Positions 62,277-64,000 of a DNA stretch of 64,000 bases are shown one piece after another. The notes under the pieces are model-generated. The model was not told the origin of the DNA. It did no database searches and saw nothing but the letters and a program-made list of their open reading frames with translations. The DNA is from Acetobacter malorum. GTDB lineage: Bacteria > Pseudomonadota > Alphaproteobacteria > Acetobacterales > Acetobacteraceae. Location of the stretch: positions 186,001-250,000 of the forward strand of contig NZ_LHZC01000055.1 of the NCBI RefSeq assembly GCF_001580615.1, written 5' to 3'. Position numbers and translations under genes: made by a program. How positions within the stretch are numbered: position 1 is the stretch's first letter; each line of letters starts with the position of its first letter.

Positions 62277-62870
62277 ATGTCGGCCTCACAGACTCCCGCC
62301 CACTCCATTTCAACCCAACTTTCTGGCAGGTTTTCTGCCGCCACTCTGGTGCGCACCCCCGGCACGTCTCACGTCAGCCGGATCAAGGCTCCCCAGAGCC
62401 TGCCCCGCAAACCTGCTCATGCAGGCCCTTCTGCCGCAGCCCACGCCATCCCCCCGCGTCCCCCCATTGCCGTTCCGTCTGGCCGCCCTGCATCCCCGCA
62501 GCGTATTTCAGCTCAAAAATGTGACAAATCCCTCGATTCGTCTTCTACGTCCCCTGCACGCAGCGCCGACACCGCCCTCCACGCCGCCGCCCGCCCCAAA
62601 ACGGATGCCGCCCTGCTGGAGCAGATGGTCACCCTGCGTCGCGCCGGCAAATCCCTGCGTCAGATCGGTCGGCAGACAGGCCGCTGTATGGAAGGCGTGC
62701 GGCAGGCTCTCCTGCGGTATGAGCAGGCCCGGTCCGAAACCCCGGCCCAGTACGCGCAGGATGAGGAGTGGCACGAACCCCTGCGTGATCCGGAACCTCT
62801 CCCCACCGGCCACCCCGTCGCCACGCAGGCCATCTGGCGCGGTTTGGAGCGCTGGAGGGACATGGTATGA
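62277..62870 (+). CDS. Phage-type protein with C-terminal HTH, unknown function
   Basis: 197 aa. The first ~105 residues are Pro/Ser/Ala-rich and low in complexity. Then LLEQMVTLRRAGKSLRQIGRQTGRCMEGVRQALLRYEQ forms an HTH-like segment (near 115-150). AAGGAAGAG precedes ATG 62277. It is first gene on the right of the repressor and overlaps the next gene by 4 bp, so it may be a transcriptional or replication accessory factor. Confidence 0.65.
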   Translation: MSASQTPAHSISTQLSGRFSAATLVRTPGTSHVSRIKAPQSLPRKPAHAGPSAAAHAIPPRPPIAVPSGRPASPQRISAQKCDKSLDSSSTSPARSADTALHAAARPKTDAALLEQMVTLRRAGKSLRQIGRQTGRCMEGVRQALLRYEQARSETPAQYAQDEEWHEPLRDPEPLPTGHPVATQAIWRGLERWRDMV

Positions 62871-63727
62871 GCAAGCGCCGCTGGTCCAAATTCTGGTGGC
62901 AGGATTACGAGCGCGACCCCGCTTTGCGCCTGTGCTCACTCGCCGCACAAGGTCTGTGGATGCGCCTGCTGTGCCTGATGCACGAGGCCGAACCGTACGG
63001 CCACCTGTGCGTCAACCACCGCCCGCTGCATACGCGCCAGCTTGCGCAAATGCTGGGCGTGTCAGACCGCCAGATCCAGCGCCTGATGGCCGAACTGCGC
63101 GAGGCCGGGGTGTATAGCACCACACCAGAGGGCGCGGTTTTCTGCCGCCGCCTGTTGCGGGATAAAGCCGCGTCGGACCTCGGTTCACACTGGGGCCGCA
63201 CGGGCGGCAATCCCCAGCTCAAATCCGCACCCCAACTGCCGCCGGAAGGGGCAGGGGAGGGCTTAACCACCCCCGCATCCCAGCCCCTTAAACACCAAGA
63301 AGCAGAGGCAGAGTCAGAAGCAGAGTCCTCCCTCACTGCGTTCGGGCCGGACAGTGATGCGCGCACGCATTTATTCAACACAGGGCTGTTGTTTTTAAAA
63401 CGGGTCACCGGCAGACCAGACCGCTCCGCCCGTGCGCTGCTGGGCAAATGGCTGAAAATGCTCGCCGATGATGCCGCCACCCTTCTGGCCGTGCTGGCCG
63501 AATGCGAGGCCTTCAACCCCGCCGAACCCGTCTCCTGGCTGGAAGCCACCATCCGCCACCGCCTCGCCGCAGAGGCCGAAGCCGCGCAAACCGACGCTGC
63601 CCAGCCCGAAGCCACCAGTCAGTCCACCCCCGCGCCCAACGCCACCACTCCGGCAGGCCCGGCCCCTACACCGCACGCCAAACGCATGACTGCATGGGCC
63701 GCCGTGCCCGATCTGGAAGGAGTCTGA
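62867..63727 (+). CDS. Phage replication-type DNA-binding protein
   Basis: 286 aa. The N-terminal domain (WSKFWWQDYERDPALRLCSLAAQGLWMRLLCLMHEA) with the winged-helix segment LAQMLGVSDRQIQRLMAELREAGVY resembles DUF1376/phage replication-initiation N-terminal domains. A C-terminal helical region and a Pro/Thr/Ala tail follow. It overlaps the preceding gene (ATGA). The exact role is inferred from position behind a repressor. Confidence 0.65.
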   Translation: MSKRRWSKFWWQDYERDPALRLCSLAAQGLWMRLLCLMHEAEPYGHLCVNHRPLHTRQLAQMLGVSDRQIQRLMAELREAGVYSTTPEGAVFCRRLLRDKAASDLGSHWGRTGGNPQLKSAPQLPPEGAGEGLTTPASQPLKHQEAEAESEAESSLTAFGPDSDARTHLFNTGLLFLKRVTGRPDRSARALLGKWLKMLADDAATLLAVLAECEAFNPAEPVSWLEATIRHRLAAEAEAAQTDAAQPEATSQSTPAPNATTPAGPAPTPHAKRMTAWAAVPDLEGV

Positions 63728-63729
63728 CC

Positions 63730-63963
63730 ATGCTCGCCCCAGCCCGCACACTCACTTCTCACCCGGCCCCCACCAGCGGCACGGCTCAAGCGGCTCCCAC
63801 CACTGGCACGTCTCACCTGGCTCCCACCATCGGCACGCCCACATCCGCCCCGCACCCCATCACAAACCACACCACAGCCCCGTCACACACCACCAGCTTT
63901 CCCACCTCACATCCCGTGTCACACTCCACGTCACACACCCCAACCCCACACGCCGCCGCATAA
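63730..63963 (+). CDS. Small Thr/Pro/Ser/His-rich open frame (77 aa)
   Basis: ATG 63730 follows the previous stop by 2 bp. The product is low complexity, with repeated blocks such as APTTGTSHLAP and SHTTSFPTSHPVS, and no hydrophobic segment. It may be real through translational coupling or may be only a GC-rich open frame; the window ends 37 bp later. Confidence 0.35.
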   Translation: MLAPARTLTSHPAPTSGTAQAAPTTGTSHLAPTIGTPTSAPHPITNHTTAPSHTTSFPTSHPVSHSTSHTPTPHAAA

Positions 63964-64000
63964 CCCTGGCACGCTTCCCTGTATCCTGACGCATCCCTCA

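Overview
The window looks like the chromosome of an acetic acid bacterium (Acetobacteraceae, Acetobacter/Komagataeibacter-like). The coding DNA is GC-rich. The gene set fits this group: a GinI/GinR-like LuxI/LuxR quorum-sensing pair, aspartate 4-decarboxylase, salvage cobalamin genes, several TonB receptors and many Hint-domain surface proteins. Assignment below family level is inference.

Layout. 1-6150 holds late cobalamin genes (cobS, cobT, cobU). They are interrupted by a decayed TetR/DUF3311/symporter/adenosine-deaminase operon and a lower-GC orphan gene with an ExK nuclease-like motif. 6169-19623 is mostly housekeeping and accessory metabolism: GlpQ, an autotransporter-type O-heptosyltransferase, an aldehyde dehydrogenase, LuxI/LuxR, photolyase, MsrB, transporters and AspD. 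19978-43400 is the most unusual part. It has two TonB receptors (the second behind a cobalamin riboswitch) and four of the six Hint-domain genes. Two of these Hint genes are each paired head-to-head with a small serine recombinase. A block with dps, bfd, tRNA-Arg and msrC sits between the two pairs. 43569-46621 is a type II restriction-modification system (cytosine methyltransferase with HTH, Vsr, MvaI/BcnI-type nuclease). 46709-55949 is mixed housekeeping and hypothetical genes plus a TonB receptor broken by an in-frame stop. 56032-61052 carries a LysR gene and two more Hint genes facing each other. 61409-63963 looks like the start of a prophage (CI-like repressor, divergent replication-type genes).

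How the parts may work together. The six Hint proteins share one design: a Gly/Ser/Thr-rich beta-repeat passenger, then a Hint domain with a conserved Cys start and TxxH motif, then a common C-terminal region. Two of them carry AIDA-type strand-loop-strand repeats, the known substrate class of the TibC/BAHTCr O-heptosyltransferase family, and one such enzyme is encoded at 7473-8789. In both recombinase-Hint pairs the short intergenic region is bounded by inverted copies of a dyad site with core TAAATC-AG-GA, and a fifth copy lies upstream of the heptosyltransferase. I infer a candidate phase-variable (invertible promoter) surface glycoprotein system. The inversion itself is not shown by the sequence, and the sites could instead be operators.

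Decay is also visible: a symporter/deaminase deletion fusion, a TonB receptor with a premature stop, and a frameshifted small secreted protein.
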